A DNA stretch of 64,000 nucleotides, from assembly GCA_963978545.1 (NCBI GenBank), contig OZ021721.1, positions 43,462,485 through 43,526,484 on the forward strand, in the 5' to 3' direction. The notes beneath the pieces are model-generated. The model had not been told where the DNA came from. It made no database searches and was given only the letters and a program-made list of their open reading frames with translations. This document shows, in pieces, positions 1 through 12,189 of the stretch (its first letter is position 1; each line of letters opens with the position of its first letter). This DNA is from Linyphia triangularis. Lineage: Eukaryota > Arthropoda > Arachnida > Araneae > Linyphiidae. The translations under genes were made by a program, and so were the position numbers.

Positions 1-1628
1 ATTAACACACTTTAAGGGGTCGAAAAGGGGTCAAACGTTCCAAACGGGGGACATTCGAAAATCCTACTTCCCACATAGTCACAACTCTGAAAATCGGCAC
101 AAATATCAACAATGGTAAAAATAGAAAAAGTAAACTATTCCGATCTCGATTAACACACTTTAAGGGGTCGAAAAGGGGTCAAACGTTCCAAACGGGGGAC
201 ATTCGAAAATCCTACTTCCCACATAGTCACAACTCTGAAAATCGGCACAAATATCAACAATGGTAAAAATAGAAAAAGTAAACTATTCCGATCTCGATTA
301 ACACACTTTAAGGGGTCGAAAAGGGGTCAAACGTTCCAAACGGGGGACATTCGAAAATCCTACTTCCCACATAGTCACAACTCTGAAAATCGGCACAAAT
401 ATCAACAATGGTAAAAATAGAAAAAGTAAACTATTCCGATCTCGATTAACACACTTTAAGGGGTCGAAAAGGGGTCAAACGTTCCAAACGGGGGACATTC
501 GAAAATCCTACTTCCCACATAGTCACAACTCTGAAAGTCGGCACAAATATCAACAATGGTAAAAATAGAAAAAGTAAACTATTCCGATCTCGATTAACAC
601 ACTTTAAGGGGTCGAAAAGGGGTCAAACGTTCCAAACGGGGGACATTCGAAAATCCTACTTCCCGCATAGTCACAACTCTGAAAATCGGCACAAATATCA
701 ACAATGGTAAAAATAGAAAAAGTAAACTATTCCGATCTCGATTAACACACTTTAAGGGGTCGAAAAGGGGTCAAACGTTCCAAACGGGGGACATTCGAAA
801 ATCCTACTTCCCGCATAGTCACAACTCTGAAAATCGGCACAAATATCAACAATGGTAAAAATAGAAAAAGTAAACTATTCCGATCTCGATTAACACACTT
901 TAAGGGGTCGAAAAGGGGTCAAACGTTCCAAACGGGGGACATTCGAAAATCCTACTTCCCGCATAGTCACAACTCTGAAAATCGGCACAAATATCAACAA
1001 TGGTAAAAATAGAAAAAGTAAACTATTCCGATCTCGATTAACACACTTTAAGGGGTCGAAAAGGGGTCAAACGTTCCAAACGGGGGACATTCGAAAATCC
1101 TACTTCCCGCATAGTCACAACTCTGAAAATCGGCACAAATATCAACAATGGTAAAAATAGAAAAAGTAAACTATTCCGATCTCGATTAACACACTTTAAG
1201 GGGTCGAAAAGGGGTCAAACGTTCCAAACGGGGGACATTCGAAAATCCTACTTCAAACATAGTCACAACTCTGAAAATCGGCACAAATATCAACAATGGT
1301 AAAAATAGAAAAAGTAAACTATTCCGATCTCGATTAACACACTTTAAGGGGTCGAAAAGGGGTCAAACGTTCCAAACGGGGGACATTCGAAAATCCTACT
1401 TCCCGCATAGTCACAACTCTGAAAATCGGCACAAATATCAACAATGGTAAAAATAGAAAAAGTAAACTATTCCGATCTCGATTAACACACTTTAAGGGGT
1501 CGAAAAGGGGTCAAACGTTCCAAACGGGGGACATTCGAAAATCCTACTTCCCACATAGTCACAACTCTGAAAATCGGCACAAATATCAACAATGGTAAAA
1601 ATAGAAAAAGTAAACTATTCCGATCTCG
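1..1628. repeat. 148-bp tandem satellite array, 11 near-identical monomers
   Basis: Eleven head-to-tail monomers begin at 1, 149, 297, 445, 593, 741, 889, 1037, 1185, 1333 and 1481, exactly 148 bp apart. Each starts ATTAACACACTTTAAGGGGT and ends CCGATCTCG. The first base of the window is in phase, so the array probably continues to the left. Copies are almost identical; the visible differences are CCCACAT versus CCCGCAT about 90 bp into the unit, a CAAACAT variant in the ninth copy, and an AAAGTCGG variant in the fourth. The unit has more CpG and G-runs than the surrounding DNA. No open frame runs through it. Such homogeneity implies recent amplification or gene conversion. The array abuts a Helitron-like terminus at 2090, so it may be the internal minisatellite of a Helitron rather than a free satellite. 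Confidence 0.97.
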
Positions 1629-2063
1629 ATTAACACACTTTAAGGGGTCGAAAAGGGGTTAAATGTTCCAAACGAGGGATATCCGAATGTTCCTCTTCCA
1701 ATGTAGTCATTTTTCTGATATTTTTTTGCAAATGTTAAAAAAATAAGTCATTCCAATATCGATTAACGAATTTTTAAGGGATGAAAAGACGACGCAACAT
1801 TGAAACTATACGATGATTAACTTAATGTCTAATTAACTTAATTCCAATACAGCTACTACTTTGAAATTTAGAACTAAGAGCAAACATAAACACAATAAAC
1901 TATTCCAGTTTACTATTCACAATTATAAATTTCGTTTAAAATGTCAACAAAGGAAAGTTCCTATTTTGATAAATCAATTTGTCGGGATCGAAAAGGGAGC
2001 AAACGTCTGAAGTGTAGAATACATGAATGTCTTTTGATCGCTAAAATGCTAATGGTAAAATTT
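1629..2063. repeat. Diverged edge monomers of the 148-bp array
   Basis: After the eleventh clean monomer the repeat decays. A recognisable but heavily substituted, slightly shortened copy occupies 1629-1761. Another starts at 1762 (ATTAACGAATTTTTAAGGG). A partial copy at about 1965-2063 keeps GTCGGGATCGAAAAGGGAGCAAACG and ends in AATGGTAAAA. Loss of similarity toward one edge is the usual gradient in arrays homogenised by unequal exchange, because terminal copies are seldom corrected. Confidence 0.8.
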
Positions 2064-2090
2064 CGTAGCGCAGCACGGGTATTCAGCTAG
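2062..2090 (+). mobile_element. Helitron-like 3' terminus next to the array
   Basis: The sequence directly after the last decayed monomer includes CAGCACGGGTATTCAGCTAG followed by T at 2091. Helitrons end in CTRR and insert between A and T, and many arthropod elements end in a similar ...CGGG..CAGCTAG|T. Helitron and Helentron derivatives often carry a tandem minisatellite just inside this end, which fits the array upstream. Only a weak hairpin is visible before the terminus (CGT/ACG plus G-T wobbles), and the 5' end lies outside the window. This is a motif-based inference. Confidence 0.45.
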
Positions 2091-5000
2091 TCGAAAAGTA
2101 TATAGCCAAATTCGCCATTTTGGCTTTTATTTTTTGACCCATATAAGTATTATCACTGAAAATATCACCAAACTGGCCAACTATCAAATGAATGAAAATT
2201 TGAAAATGGTAAACACACTATTCCATTTCAAATTCAAATGTAGTAACCAGTATTGTAGTGTAACTGGAAGTTATGCGATAATCCTTAACCCTAGTTACGA
2301 AAGTGGAAGTGCTATTTGTCGTAAAGGATTTCTGAAAAGGGTTAGAATTCAATGAAAGGTGTGAAAAACGGTAAAAATAATACATATGTGATATGATCAC
2401 AATATCAATATTTAAATCAATTATAATCTCTTTTCAGACACATTCATGCTAAAATATACGAATTCATGCTAAAATATATCGAAATAAAATTTATTTTCAC
2501 CCGACATGAACTACATTAAGATATTCAACTATTTGCAAGCTTCTTAGTAAGTATGGTCAAGGATCCATTTACGATAGCTTTTCTTTTCAATCTGTAGCTC
2601 TGCTTGTGTTGCGGATAACAATTTTGGCGATCTTTCAAATTCGATACTTTGAAAATTCTACAGTACAGGATGCCGACTTACAGGCAAAATCCAATGAAAC
2701 TTATCAGATTTTGTAATGCTCTTCATATAAAGAAGGTTTTACAATCTAACAGCTGGTGGCGATCAATAAAAAAGTCGATTTTTATGTATTGTATATTTTG
2801 AAGGGAAAAGGAAATACATCAAATACATCATGCAGCCTATATCGAAAAAAAAGTAAAGAGTATATATTTTTGTATTGGTACTTAACAATTAGATTAAGAG
2901 TAAATGAACTCTTAGCAGACAGTGGGAGAAGGAGATATATAAGTAAGGAGTCTTGGATATCATTCCACTCATCTTACTTTCTACATCTTACACTCTTTTT
3001 TAAAGTACGTTTCCTATATAAAACGCATTTATTGTATCTAGTATTCTTAACATGAAAATTAAGAAAGAAAGACGTTCTGATTTCACTATTTAAGAAATTG
3101 AAGCTAATTTGCAGGCAACATTAATTGTACTAATTGACAGTAAGTCGTCAAAGAGGAGGAAGAAGTATACTGTTCCGGAGATGAGTTAAAGAAAAGACTA
3201 GATGTTTAAAACTTACATCTATGCATTTTTAAGTCATTAACTGCATTTTCTCAAAATCCCTTCCTAGTTACTTAGGCAGTTTCCCCGCTCAACGTCATTA
3301 AACTTTGAAGTATCGCTCTTTCCCAATTTGATAAATAATCCAAACATTATTATTTTTCCGAATGTGTAGATTTTCTCTATTGTAATTTCTAAGAAACCAT
3401 TGCCTTTTGTAAATGTGCCAATTAGTATTTAAAACAAAAGAAAGATTATGAGAATATACGTTTTAAGAGAATTATAAAGTATATACTCATGATCTTTCCC
3501 TTATACAATATACTAACATTATCTGACCTTTTATACTTTGTCAAAAGGCTACTCAATTTAGAGCAAAACTATTTAAATTTGTTAACAATTAACAAACATG
3601 AAAACTTTATTACAGCAAAATAAAAGAACTTTAAAATAAAGAACACATTCCTAGTATTGAAACACAATGTCCGATGTTTTTTTAAGTTAATGAGACAGAA
3701 TTGACAAAAAGCAATAACCTTATCTTTATACAAATAAAATCTCATTTCGTAAAGTAATCACAAAACTACTACTTTGTATTCTGGTGTTTACTTCAAACAC
3801 TTTTGAAACTTTAATTTAAGAAACCTCGCCTAACTTAAACTTCCACTATTACATTACAGTCTCAGTTCATTGTGATTTCGTTGTTTTTAAAATAATAGAA
3901 GTTTCTTTTTCTTTATCTTTCTGAGACCACACACATTAATTTAGTTATGCTATTTTATTTTTCAATGAAGTGATCCTCCGTAAAGATAACACAGAGCAAT
4001 AACAAAAAGTGAAATTGCTATCAGACACAGTGATACACCATCGTTTATTTGCGGCAGATTTAGACCTATTAAAAATTCTCGCATTGATGGAACCTCCAAA
4101 AGAGCAATCTCTCATCTAAAACTGAAAAGAAACAGTGTAATTGAATGAAAGCTCAGTGTAATTGGATGCCAATTACATTAGTAGAATATCGTTCAGAGAG
4201 GAAATGTAGAGATTCTTTTCCTCAAGAAGAAATTACTTTCACATTCCCTACTTTATCTTAAACTTTCTTCTTAACTTTTCTTATCTGAGTTGGAGTATGG
4301 GACCTCGTAATGCACTTTTTCAACGGATAGGGGGACCAAAGTGGCATTAATGAAGTTTCTTTTTGAAAAAATCAAATAAAAAGTCCACACATTGCCTTGG
4401 ATAAGGAAAAGATTTAGAGCCCTTGCTCTTTTCGAATACTGCTTTTGCTCATTTCTTTTACCATTCTTTTAGTTTATGAAAACTTGGATATAAATAACAT
4501 CTCTGTTACGTATAACCTTAAAGTACAAAGCAAATATACTATTAGTTTAGGTTATAATTGTTCCTAATGAAAAATAAATGTTTCCTTCACTGGTAGGTTA
4601 TTAGTAACTGTATTATAGTTTACATGTTGTCTAGAATTGTTAAAATTCGAAAGAAATATTAGTTAAATGAGTAAAAAGCAATCTGAAATTAAAAGTTTAA
4701 GAGACCGATTATAAGATATAGTAGGAATACTTTACTAATTTCTAATTTATTTTCATAATTTTTATAATTTTTAGTGTTGAATTTAATCGTGCAACAAAGG
4801 TCTGAAAGAAATAACTCATTTTCGTTCTACTTTCCCAAGTTAATATAAATGTAAATTGAGATGATAAAAATTGTAAATAAATATTGACCTTAACTGGATA
4901 TTTATTGACTAAGCAGTCATTAATACAATTTTATAGTTATCATCTGTGATTTTTTGTGTGTGTGAATTACCAAAATTGGTCGTCTTCGAGCAAATATAAC

Positions 5001-5199
5001 ATATTATAGCATACTTCTCTGAAACATGTACGGTTTTATATAAAATGCAAAGTATTGGCATGTTTAATTTTTCACATTGTAAACATCAAATAGAAGTCTC
5101 TCTAAAGTGATGCATTGATAGGGATAATGAGTTTATTTTTTTATCGAATGGTGAAATAAATTGGACGAACAATTTATTTTATTCGCGATATCTCAAGCA
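2091..5199. other. AT-rich intergenic DNA, no gene seen
   Basis: Low-complexity AT-rich sequence with only chance open frames, such as 2134-2355 and 2756-3055, neither of which resembles a known protein. An inverted motif AGCCAAA/TTTGGCT lies at about 2104-2125, just outside the Helitron-like end. A slightly richer patch at about 4190-4350 has no recognisable content. Confidence 0.6.
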
Positions 5200-5660
5200 A
5201 AGAAGAGCTTTATTATGCAATGTTGTAAAAGAGAAACGACGGGACATGTTTATGTGAAACACGTGTAGTTTCCAGGTACGTTTTTCTCAAGTTTTACTTT
5301 ACAAAATTCATTTTTCGTATAAACAAGCTTTGGTATTTTTTTTTTTTTTTTGGTACGTTACTTTGTTTTTTCCCTTAAAAATGGGAGTGAAACGAAATCA
5401 AAAGACGAGGAAAAAAAGGTGAGCGATTTTTAAAGCGCCTTTTTCTCAAACTATCATTTTTTCGCTTTCTCCCATAATACGATTTCCAAAGAACAATAAC
5501 TCAAAAAGATTAAATTCTTCGTGAAATATAAAAGCAGAGGAAATAGAAGTAGAAATAAAGGGAATACAAGAAAATGGAAAAGGAAACTACTGTCTCCCTC
5601 CCTCTTCCGCTTAGGGGCCTAACTGAATCCGCATAAAAGGCGTAAATAAGCACGGAAATG
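5200..5660. other. Higher-complexity island, possible regulatory DNA
   Basis: This stretch is visibly richer in CpG and mixed sequence than its flanks, with ACGTGT, GAAACGACGGG and CCGCATAAAAGGCG. A homopolymer T tract lies at about 5338-5352. No open frame or transposon signature was recognised. It could be non-coding regulatory DNA or an old repeat. Confidence 0.25.
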
Positions 5661-6930
5661 AATTTTGCACGATCCTGTATTTTTTGTGTTTTTTCGGATC
5701 AACTGTCTGATTGTCACGAGTGTATTTTTCGGAATTCAAAAGTTCACAGCATTAAAAATTGAGATAATGCATATTTGTGTGTTCTTTGTATGTGCTTTAA
5801 TTATAATATTAGGTCCCAATGGACAGGTTGCAGACAATGGTGTATTTGTGGTTATAAATAAAACCCACTAACTTAAAGGTAAGTTATTTATTTGAATATT
5901 GGACACATATTTTAAATATGTATAAATATAAATCACTATTGATATTTATTTTTGATGTATACTTTTTAATTTTTTATAATGCAGTGAAATCAACTTTATC
6001 TAACAGGTAAGTATTGATTAGAAAACTAGAAACCAAAACTCTTCTTAAAATGTTTGCCTCACCTCAATGCATGAATCTTAGAAGATAATTTTAGACGTAA
6101 ATATATTTTAATTTTCGTATTTTTAATAAAACTTATTTCCTTTTAGAAATCATTGAGATCATTGCTATAGATTCCTATATTTAAATTTTTTATTCATTCT
6201 AAATTTCAAATTTTTCCATATAATAAATGTTTAAATAATTATGTGAAATAAAATATTTAAATTTTTTAATAAATTAAAGTTATTTCATAAGTTTGTAATT
6301 GTTTTTTAAAATAACAAAATATTTTATTTAATTATTATTTCAACGACTTAAATTTACTTTTCTTATTTCTATGCTCAAAATGATTTTAAAACATGCCTTC
6401 ACTAAATATACTCCTTCATTAAAATGCGAAATTAATCAAAGGAATGTCAATTTATGTAACAGCGTGTATTTTTTTTTCTTTTTAATTCTTTCAAAGTAAT
6501 GATATTACTGAGGTTTATTTTAGTTATCTCACTAGAATGCTATTTTATATCGCCTATCAACAGTTTTTTATTTTTTTTATTTTTAAAATTCAATATTTAT
6601 ATGTTAGAAACTATTTACCAAAGTAAATAATTAAAAGTTTTCTTTAAAATATTGCAATTTCTAATGCATTTCATTTTAAAAACTATATTTTGTTTACCAA
6701 AGCATAGTACTTTTAAATAATGTAAACTAAAAGGAAGTAGGATTGAGGAAATTATATTTTTCATTAGTTATACATATTTTGTAATTTATTGCGATGTATG
6801 CAAATTTTAATATTAATACCATCAGCTGTTTGTCTTTGAGCTGTTACACAATAATTGTAATGTTTAGAGATAAATATTTACTGCCTAAATATATAAGAAT
6901 ATCAAACAAAGAGTATACAAAACAAAACAT
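5661..6930. other. AT-rich intergenic DNA, no gene seen
   Basis: Very AT-rich, with A- and T-runs throughout. The open frame at 5665-5871 (68 codons, mostly hydrophobic) has no recognisable similarity and is probably chance. Nothing else was identified. Confidence 0.6.
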
Positions 6931-7320
6931 GCTTTGCCTCTTTGGCTGATGTATATAAGCTAGTTGACATGGATTCCCTGGAGTCGAGATGAGAAACTGA
7001 CAGATTTCTTGCCGTTTCTCGTTCTCTGACGAGAAAACAATGTATAAAAGGATTGCCGGCCCAATCTCAAATTATTCCCTAGCACAAACACGGATATTAA
7101 ATTTGTCGATTTTCAATTTAGGTTCGCGGAGGAGAATTTTTCTCCCTTCTTTTCTTGCTTCAATTCTTCCCTTCTTTTTTCAAAGAGTCTGCCCTTTATT
7201 TTAGCTCCTACAATCTCTGAGTTAGCACACGTTTCAGTATTCAAATAACTTTGACTTTAACAAGAAAATGCGGCAAGATCGATTTAGCTGACAGCATATG
7301 ATTCTTTTGAGTGGGGAAAG
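6931..7320. promoter_or_regulatory. Candidate core promoter in a complex island
   Basis: A mixed-composition island inside AT-rich DNA carries TATAAAAGG at 7043-7051. A CTCAAAT start-like motif lies about 26 bp downstream, near 7069, the normal TATA-to-start spacing. Upstream, GAGAAAC, TTTCTCG and GACGAGAAAAC repeat in both orientations. Downstream there is no long open frame, only a pyrimidine-rich stretch at about 7140-7210. The motif arrangement is direct observation; promoter activity is inference, and chance TATA boxes are common in such DNA. Confidence 0.22.
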
Positions 7321-7666
7321 CAATTTCATTAGTGCCCTACAATTTCCGAACTTCCACATCTTAGCGTTTCACTTCTTTATTTTTATTTCACATTTCCGCA
7401 TATTCATTGATATTTATATTGCAATAGTCAAAACTAAGTAGAAGCTAGAAATAATATAAACTCTATTAAATCTAAAATGAACAGTTTTACTAAATACTAA
7501 TACTGTATTATAGTTAAGAAAAGCAAGGCATGCAAAATATAATTTTATGCTTTGAATTATATTACGAAATGTTACTATAGTTTATTACTTTCAAGCAAAA
7601 CATAACCGTATTTTTAAAGGTTATCTCTATTTTGTGAACATTTCAAATTTTCACTAGAAGGAAAAT

Positions 7667-7753
<87 letters not shown>

Positions 7754-9596
7754 GTATATTTAAAATTACAAAATATATTTATTTATAAAAGAATCGGTAT
7801 CTTGACAGAGAATAAAATTTTGTAACATACTTAATTTTTTTTTTCTAAATAAAACATGGAATTTTTATGGAATTTACAGATTCATTTCCAAGCACAAGCT
7901 GTTTTCAGAAATTGAAGTGACAAGAAGCATTTTAAACCTTAATAAACACTTTTTTTTAAAATCAGAGAAAATTAAAGATCGTACTGGTACCTGCCTTTGA
8001 ATTCACTTTATTTCTTGAAATTTTAGCGATGTTTACCTAAAAATCATCTCTCCTGTTTCAATTATCAAATGTGTTCTTTTGAATATAAAATGCATATAAA
8101 ATATTTTTGAAAAAACAGCAGATGAAAATCAAAGAAATGATGCTTTTGTGCATTTCAAATGTTTCGACAACTGTATTAGACACATGATTTCATCATTATC
8201 TATTTAGTATGAATGAAATCTTTTAAAAGTTTTACACATACACAATAGAAAATATTGCAAGTTAATTCTGAGATTTCTTCAAAGGAATCCAAGGACTTAA
8301 AATAAAGAATAAAATCAGAGTTGTAAGCATTACGAAAAATGAATTGTACTTAATGGACTCTTAAAAGTATTCTTTAAAGGAAATTAATATTTATGAGAAG
8401 ATTTGTTCGTAATAAGCATGTAAGAGTTAAAAGTACTTTACATATTACATTTTTAGAGGTATAAGTACGAAAAATAGCTTGAGATTGAATATGAATTATT
8501 ATCTTTCCATTAATAATATTAGTAATAGTTTAATTGTTTTAAATACATTGTAAGTATTCAACTATAATTCTCAAGTAGTAGTTCATTAAATTTAATGATT
8601 TAGATGACATACATTAAAAATTAATGGTCTTTCGTGATGTTTTGCTATCATGGATTAATTTTTAAAACTTTCGATGAATGCTTTGAATTTAGTTAAAAAT
8701 TAATCAAGCTTTACAGTTTCAAAATAGGTTACACAATTTCGAAATTTAAAATTAAATTTAAATGTGTATATGAAGGTTTAGAAACCTCAATAAATCAATT
8801 TGATTGATTGAAAGCTGAAATAATGTTTTGAAAGCACATTTTTAAAAATATATTATTATTGACTCTACTTTTTTGAAATTTTTGTAAGCAAAGAAAAATA
8901 GTAGGTAATGCAAGTTAAAGCTCATATATTGACTACTTCTTACTCGGATTTGAAATACTTTTTAATAGAACATCTGATAATTTGCTAACTTCTGGTTATA
9001 ATAATTTTTTCTGTCACTGTGAAAAAAGGTGTTTCTACAATTTAAAGAAAAAATACATGTATTTTAGGATTATTACTTAATTCATTTTAGTTCAATGAAC
9101 AATGTATAAGCTTTTGATATTTCTTATTAATGTAATGTCTGAACAACGTCATTTACGATATCGTATGTTGGTCATTTCGTATATTGGTAAAGGAACTTTA
9201 TAATCACCATATTTATTATAAGTTTTATATTTTGTCATAATTTAGGATGTAATTAAAGACTCTGGGTTTTACAATTAAATATGTTTATTCGTTTTCGAGA
9301 TGCTTAGTAACAATGTAAACTAACAACCAAACCACAATCTTTCACTTTAATATATGAGTATAAGCTAATTATCATTTATTTTTGTTTACCTCAGTTCACA
9401 AATATTACATGGAATTTTTGCATTCCTATGATGTTATGAAAGTATATCTCAATGTTACAAATATCAGTAACACTTAAAAAGAAAAAAAAAACTACATGGA
9501 CAATTAAATATAATGCCAAATTAAATTAGATAAATAAATTTAAAAAGAAAAGAGCGAACGTCCGGACAGCTATTCTTTCATTGACAGTTGGAAATA
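7321..9596. other. AT-rich intergenic DNA with a TA tract
   Basis: No coding sequence recognised. It contains the dinucleotide tract described separately at 7670-7751, and otherwise A/T-rich unique-looking sequence. Confidence 0.6.
7670..7751. repeat. (TA)n microsatellite, about 82 bp
   Basis: An uninterrupted TA tract. Its flanks are roughly inverted copies: AAATACTTTATATA on the left and TATATAAATGTATATTT on the right, so the whole segment can fold back on itself. Confidence 0.95.
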
Positions 9597-10731
9597 TGCG
9601 ACCTACCTTACCAACATCAACGTGCTTTTCTGGTAAAACTGTACTACACTAGACAGGGTAATGCTGTACACACTCTGGCGGGAATTTCAAAGACTTCATA
9701 ACTTGCGTAAAGGTCCAATGTCTGCTGGAGTAGTTAGAATGATGGTTAAAACATTCGAGGAAACTGGATCGCTTGGATTTAAAACTGACAGAGGACGAAA
9801 AGTAGTACCAGACGATGCAGTACCAGATGTTGCTACAGCAGTGTTCGACGTCACAGGAACTAGCAATGCTCCTAGCACTCGTGGAATTGCTCGCCAAACC
9901 GATATGCCCTATTCTACTGTATGGAACATCTTACCTAAAATGCTGCATTTCTATCCGTGTAAGATCAGTCGTGTGCAAGCATTACAAATAACAGATAACG
10001 ATAAGCGCCTCACTTTTGAATGAACGTTTCTTGCCCGAAAGGAGATTAACAATGATTGGCCTTGGAAAATATTGTGAGGAGATGAGGTTCATTTTCATCT
10101 GAATAGGTCTGTTAATACTCAGAGACTGCAGTATTTGGGCATGCGAGCGACCCACAGTGATGCATTAAATGCCATTGCATTCCCTAAAGGTAAATGTGTG
10201 GTGCGGTTTCACAACTAATTTTATAATAGGACCATACATTTTTGAGAACATAACTCAGACAGTTCCTATTACCTTCACCATCAACGGTGAAAATAGGGAA
10301 AATGCTGCAAACTTTTGTAATTCCACAATTGCAGAAAAGACAATGCTGAAACTCAATCATTTTTATGCAAGATGGAGCTCGTCCACATATTCATTTTTCA
10401 GTGCACCGCTTTTTACGCCAGCATTTTGTTAATAACCGAGTCATTAGTCATTATTTTCAGACGGAATGGCCCCCCGTTCCCCGGACATCATCCCATGTGA
10501 CTTCTGGCTATGGAGGTACCTTAAATCAGTTGTGTATGCTGGTGGCATTCCAAACTTGCATGTCTTGAAGCAGAACGTAAGACCGTTGCGAACATCCAAA
10601 CTGAGAGTTTGCACGCAGCAGTATGGAACGTTTTTCACCGGATGAAGTATGTTGTACACCGGGAAGGTCTGCACAATTTTCAGGGAATCCAAATGTTAAT
10701 GAATAAAAGCTTATTTTCTGTTTTTCATTAA
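9597..10731 (+). pseudogene. Tc1/mariner-type transposase, nearly full length, frameshifted
   Basis: A dead DNA-transposon transposase that would have cut and pasted its element using a DDE/D nuclease. The N-terminal helix-turn-helix region reads LPYQHQRAFLVKLYYTRQGN from about 9603, changes frame near 9660-9680, and continues LHNLRKGPMSAGVVRMMVKT and TGSLGFKTDRGRK (9661-10023). The catalytic region follows: DEVHFHLN, with the first Asp codon at 10081; MQDGARPH, with the second at 10371; and PCDFWLWRYLK, with the third at 10499. The second and third acidic residues are about 42 residues apart once one lost C near 10472 is allowed for. The C-terminus ends at a TAA at 10729. In-frame stops at 10021 and near 10075, plus several frameshifts, make it inactive. 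I found no clear terminal inverted repeats. I associate the N-terminal pattern with the DUF4817-like domain common in spider transposases; that assignment is from memory. Confidence 0.85.
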
Positions 10732-11956
10732 TTTATTAATAACTGTAGAGTATTTAAAAATCTATTTTCCATTCGTTTATTGTAGTTATTCACTTTTTTC
10801 GGTTCCGACTGCGCCACTGTAGTAAAACCTGGTCACTCCTCTGCCCATAAATTACAGTGTAATTTAATTAATTACTTGGGCCCTGATCATTTTTTAACAT
10901 TGCGTTGTGTTATGTTTTCTAATTCAAACTAGCGCCAAGTCTCACAGACATAATAGGGGAAGGTTCTCAATAGAAGGGTGAACAACAAGGTTCACTGAGA
11001 AAATGTTAAACTATCAATATAAACGAAACATCAGTAGAATAATAATGGTGTACAGGTTTACCAGAACATGACGAAACTCGGACATCAACTAGAACCTAAC
11101 CTGTAAGGAAAACAAGTCACCCACTCCTAGTAATGATACCATTTCAAATACGAAACTCCATCTTGAGGTAAAATAATTTTTTTATTACTTTCTTGATCAA
11201 CACAAGAAATGCCCTTTAATACTTAATATAACATTACTATTTTGACTACACATAGTGGAACAACACGACACAGTGCATATGGCTGAGAGACTCATTTAGT
11301 TGTTTTAACAAAACACAACCGAAAATTCACTGTAACACATTCTCTGATTTTGATACAAATTAAGATAAAACATCCAACTAGGGAATTTATTATTGATTAA
11401 GCACACTTGAATTTAAAATAACACTCGCGATTAACTTAAATTTACTGCACTTCTCACTATGTGAAAACAATTATTTTTTTTACATAAAAATCTGTCCTCG
11501 AAATTAAATTAAATTACCACCTAAATTATCCACGCTTAATTAAACTCTTTCGGATTTATCAGTGTTAGCGAGAACGAATGCCAGGAGGAATTACCCCTTT
11601 GTGCTGGAGTACGAGAAACATCGCAAGGGCTCCACCCTCAGATTTTACACGGTCATAGAGAATGTTGCGTCTCAGGACGCACTCCTTTTTGGAAGAGTAG
11701 ATCTTTGGTAGCAGATGAAGAGTCGACATTTTTCAGAGCTGCACTAGTTTTTAAAAACTTGATTGGTGCGCTTTTACTTTGTTTTTGGTCATGCGCCCTT
11801 CATTGGACCTAAACCTGTGCCCCATTAGCAATAAGGGCTGAACCCTTTTGCCCGGCCACGCTACCATTGGTCTCTTTGTGGAGTTCAATTCTCTGACCTT
11901 AGTCTCATAAACTCGCCCCGCTCGACGTTCCGCACCGAAATATATCCGACTTACAT
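10732..11956. other. Unidentified sequence left of the P element
   Basis: This DNA lies between the mariner relic and the left end of the P-type element. From about 11,540 it is richer in G+C (CGAGAACGAATGCC, GGGCTGAACCC, CTCGCCCCGCTCGACG). An open frame on the minus strand at 11,751-12,050 crosses the element boundary, so it is not a real gene. A short motif near 10,961 (AGGTTCTCAA) reappears inverted near 14,459 (TTGAGAACAA), hinting that the P element landed in an older repeat. That host repeat is not identified. Confidence 0.4.
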
Positions 11957-12030
11957 CAACACCGACTCTAAGACAAGGCCTTGCCTCACGTGACTGTTCG
12001 GCGATTGACGTCACCACAAGCAGGCCAGGG
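11957..12030 (+). repeat. Left terminal and subterminal inverted repeat of the P-type element
   Basis: The terminal 30 bp match the right end at 29 of 30 positions. Further in, GACGTCA and AGCAGGCC are kept in the same order as at the right end, with diverged sequence between. Retained subterminal motifs are typical of transposase-binding sites, although binding here is inferred. Confidence 0.8.
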
Positions 12031-12189
12031 GGAGTAGGTCGAAGGAACACATTCCCCTTTCAAACCCCTTAGTTATAAAGAAGTGTCTTTGAGTTTGTCA
12101 CCGAAAAGTCACTTGTTCCAGCTGTTACTGACTTAATAGTTAATTCCAAATTGTCACGGAAATTATGCTAATACTCCTAAAGTTCAGCT

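Noticed and set aside
1..1628. CRISPR array (regular repeats)
   Set aside because: The whole 148-bp unit is repeated with no variable spacers, and the context is eukaryotic.
1..1628. G-quadruplex potential of the GGGG runs in the satellite unit
   Set aside because: Each unit has only three G-runs of four or more with long gaps, and the next unit's runs are over 100 bp away.
2104..2125. AGCCAAA/TTTGGCT hairpin as the Helitron terminal hairpin
   Set aside because: It lies outside the CTAG|T terminus, whereas a Helitron hairpin should lie just inside it.
10444..10692. Minus-strand open frame in the 9.6-kb mariner
   Set aside because: Shadow of the plus-strand transposase C-terminus, whose motifs (PCDFWLW) read on the other strand.
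11751..12050. Minus-strand open frame of 99 codons, Arg-rich
   Set aside because: It runs across the boundary between flanking DNA and the P element's inverted repeat, so it is assembled from two unrelated sequences.
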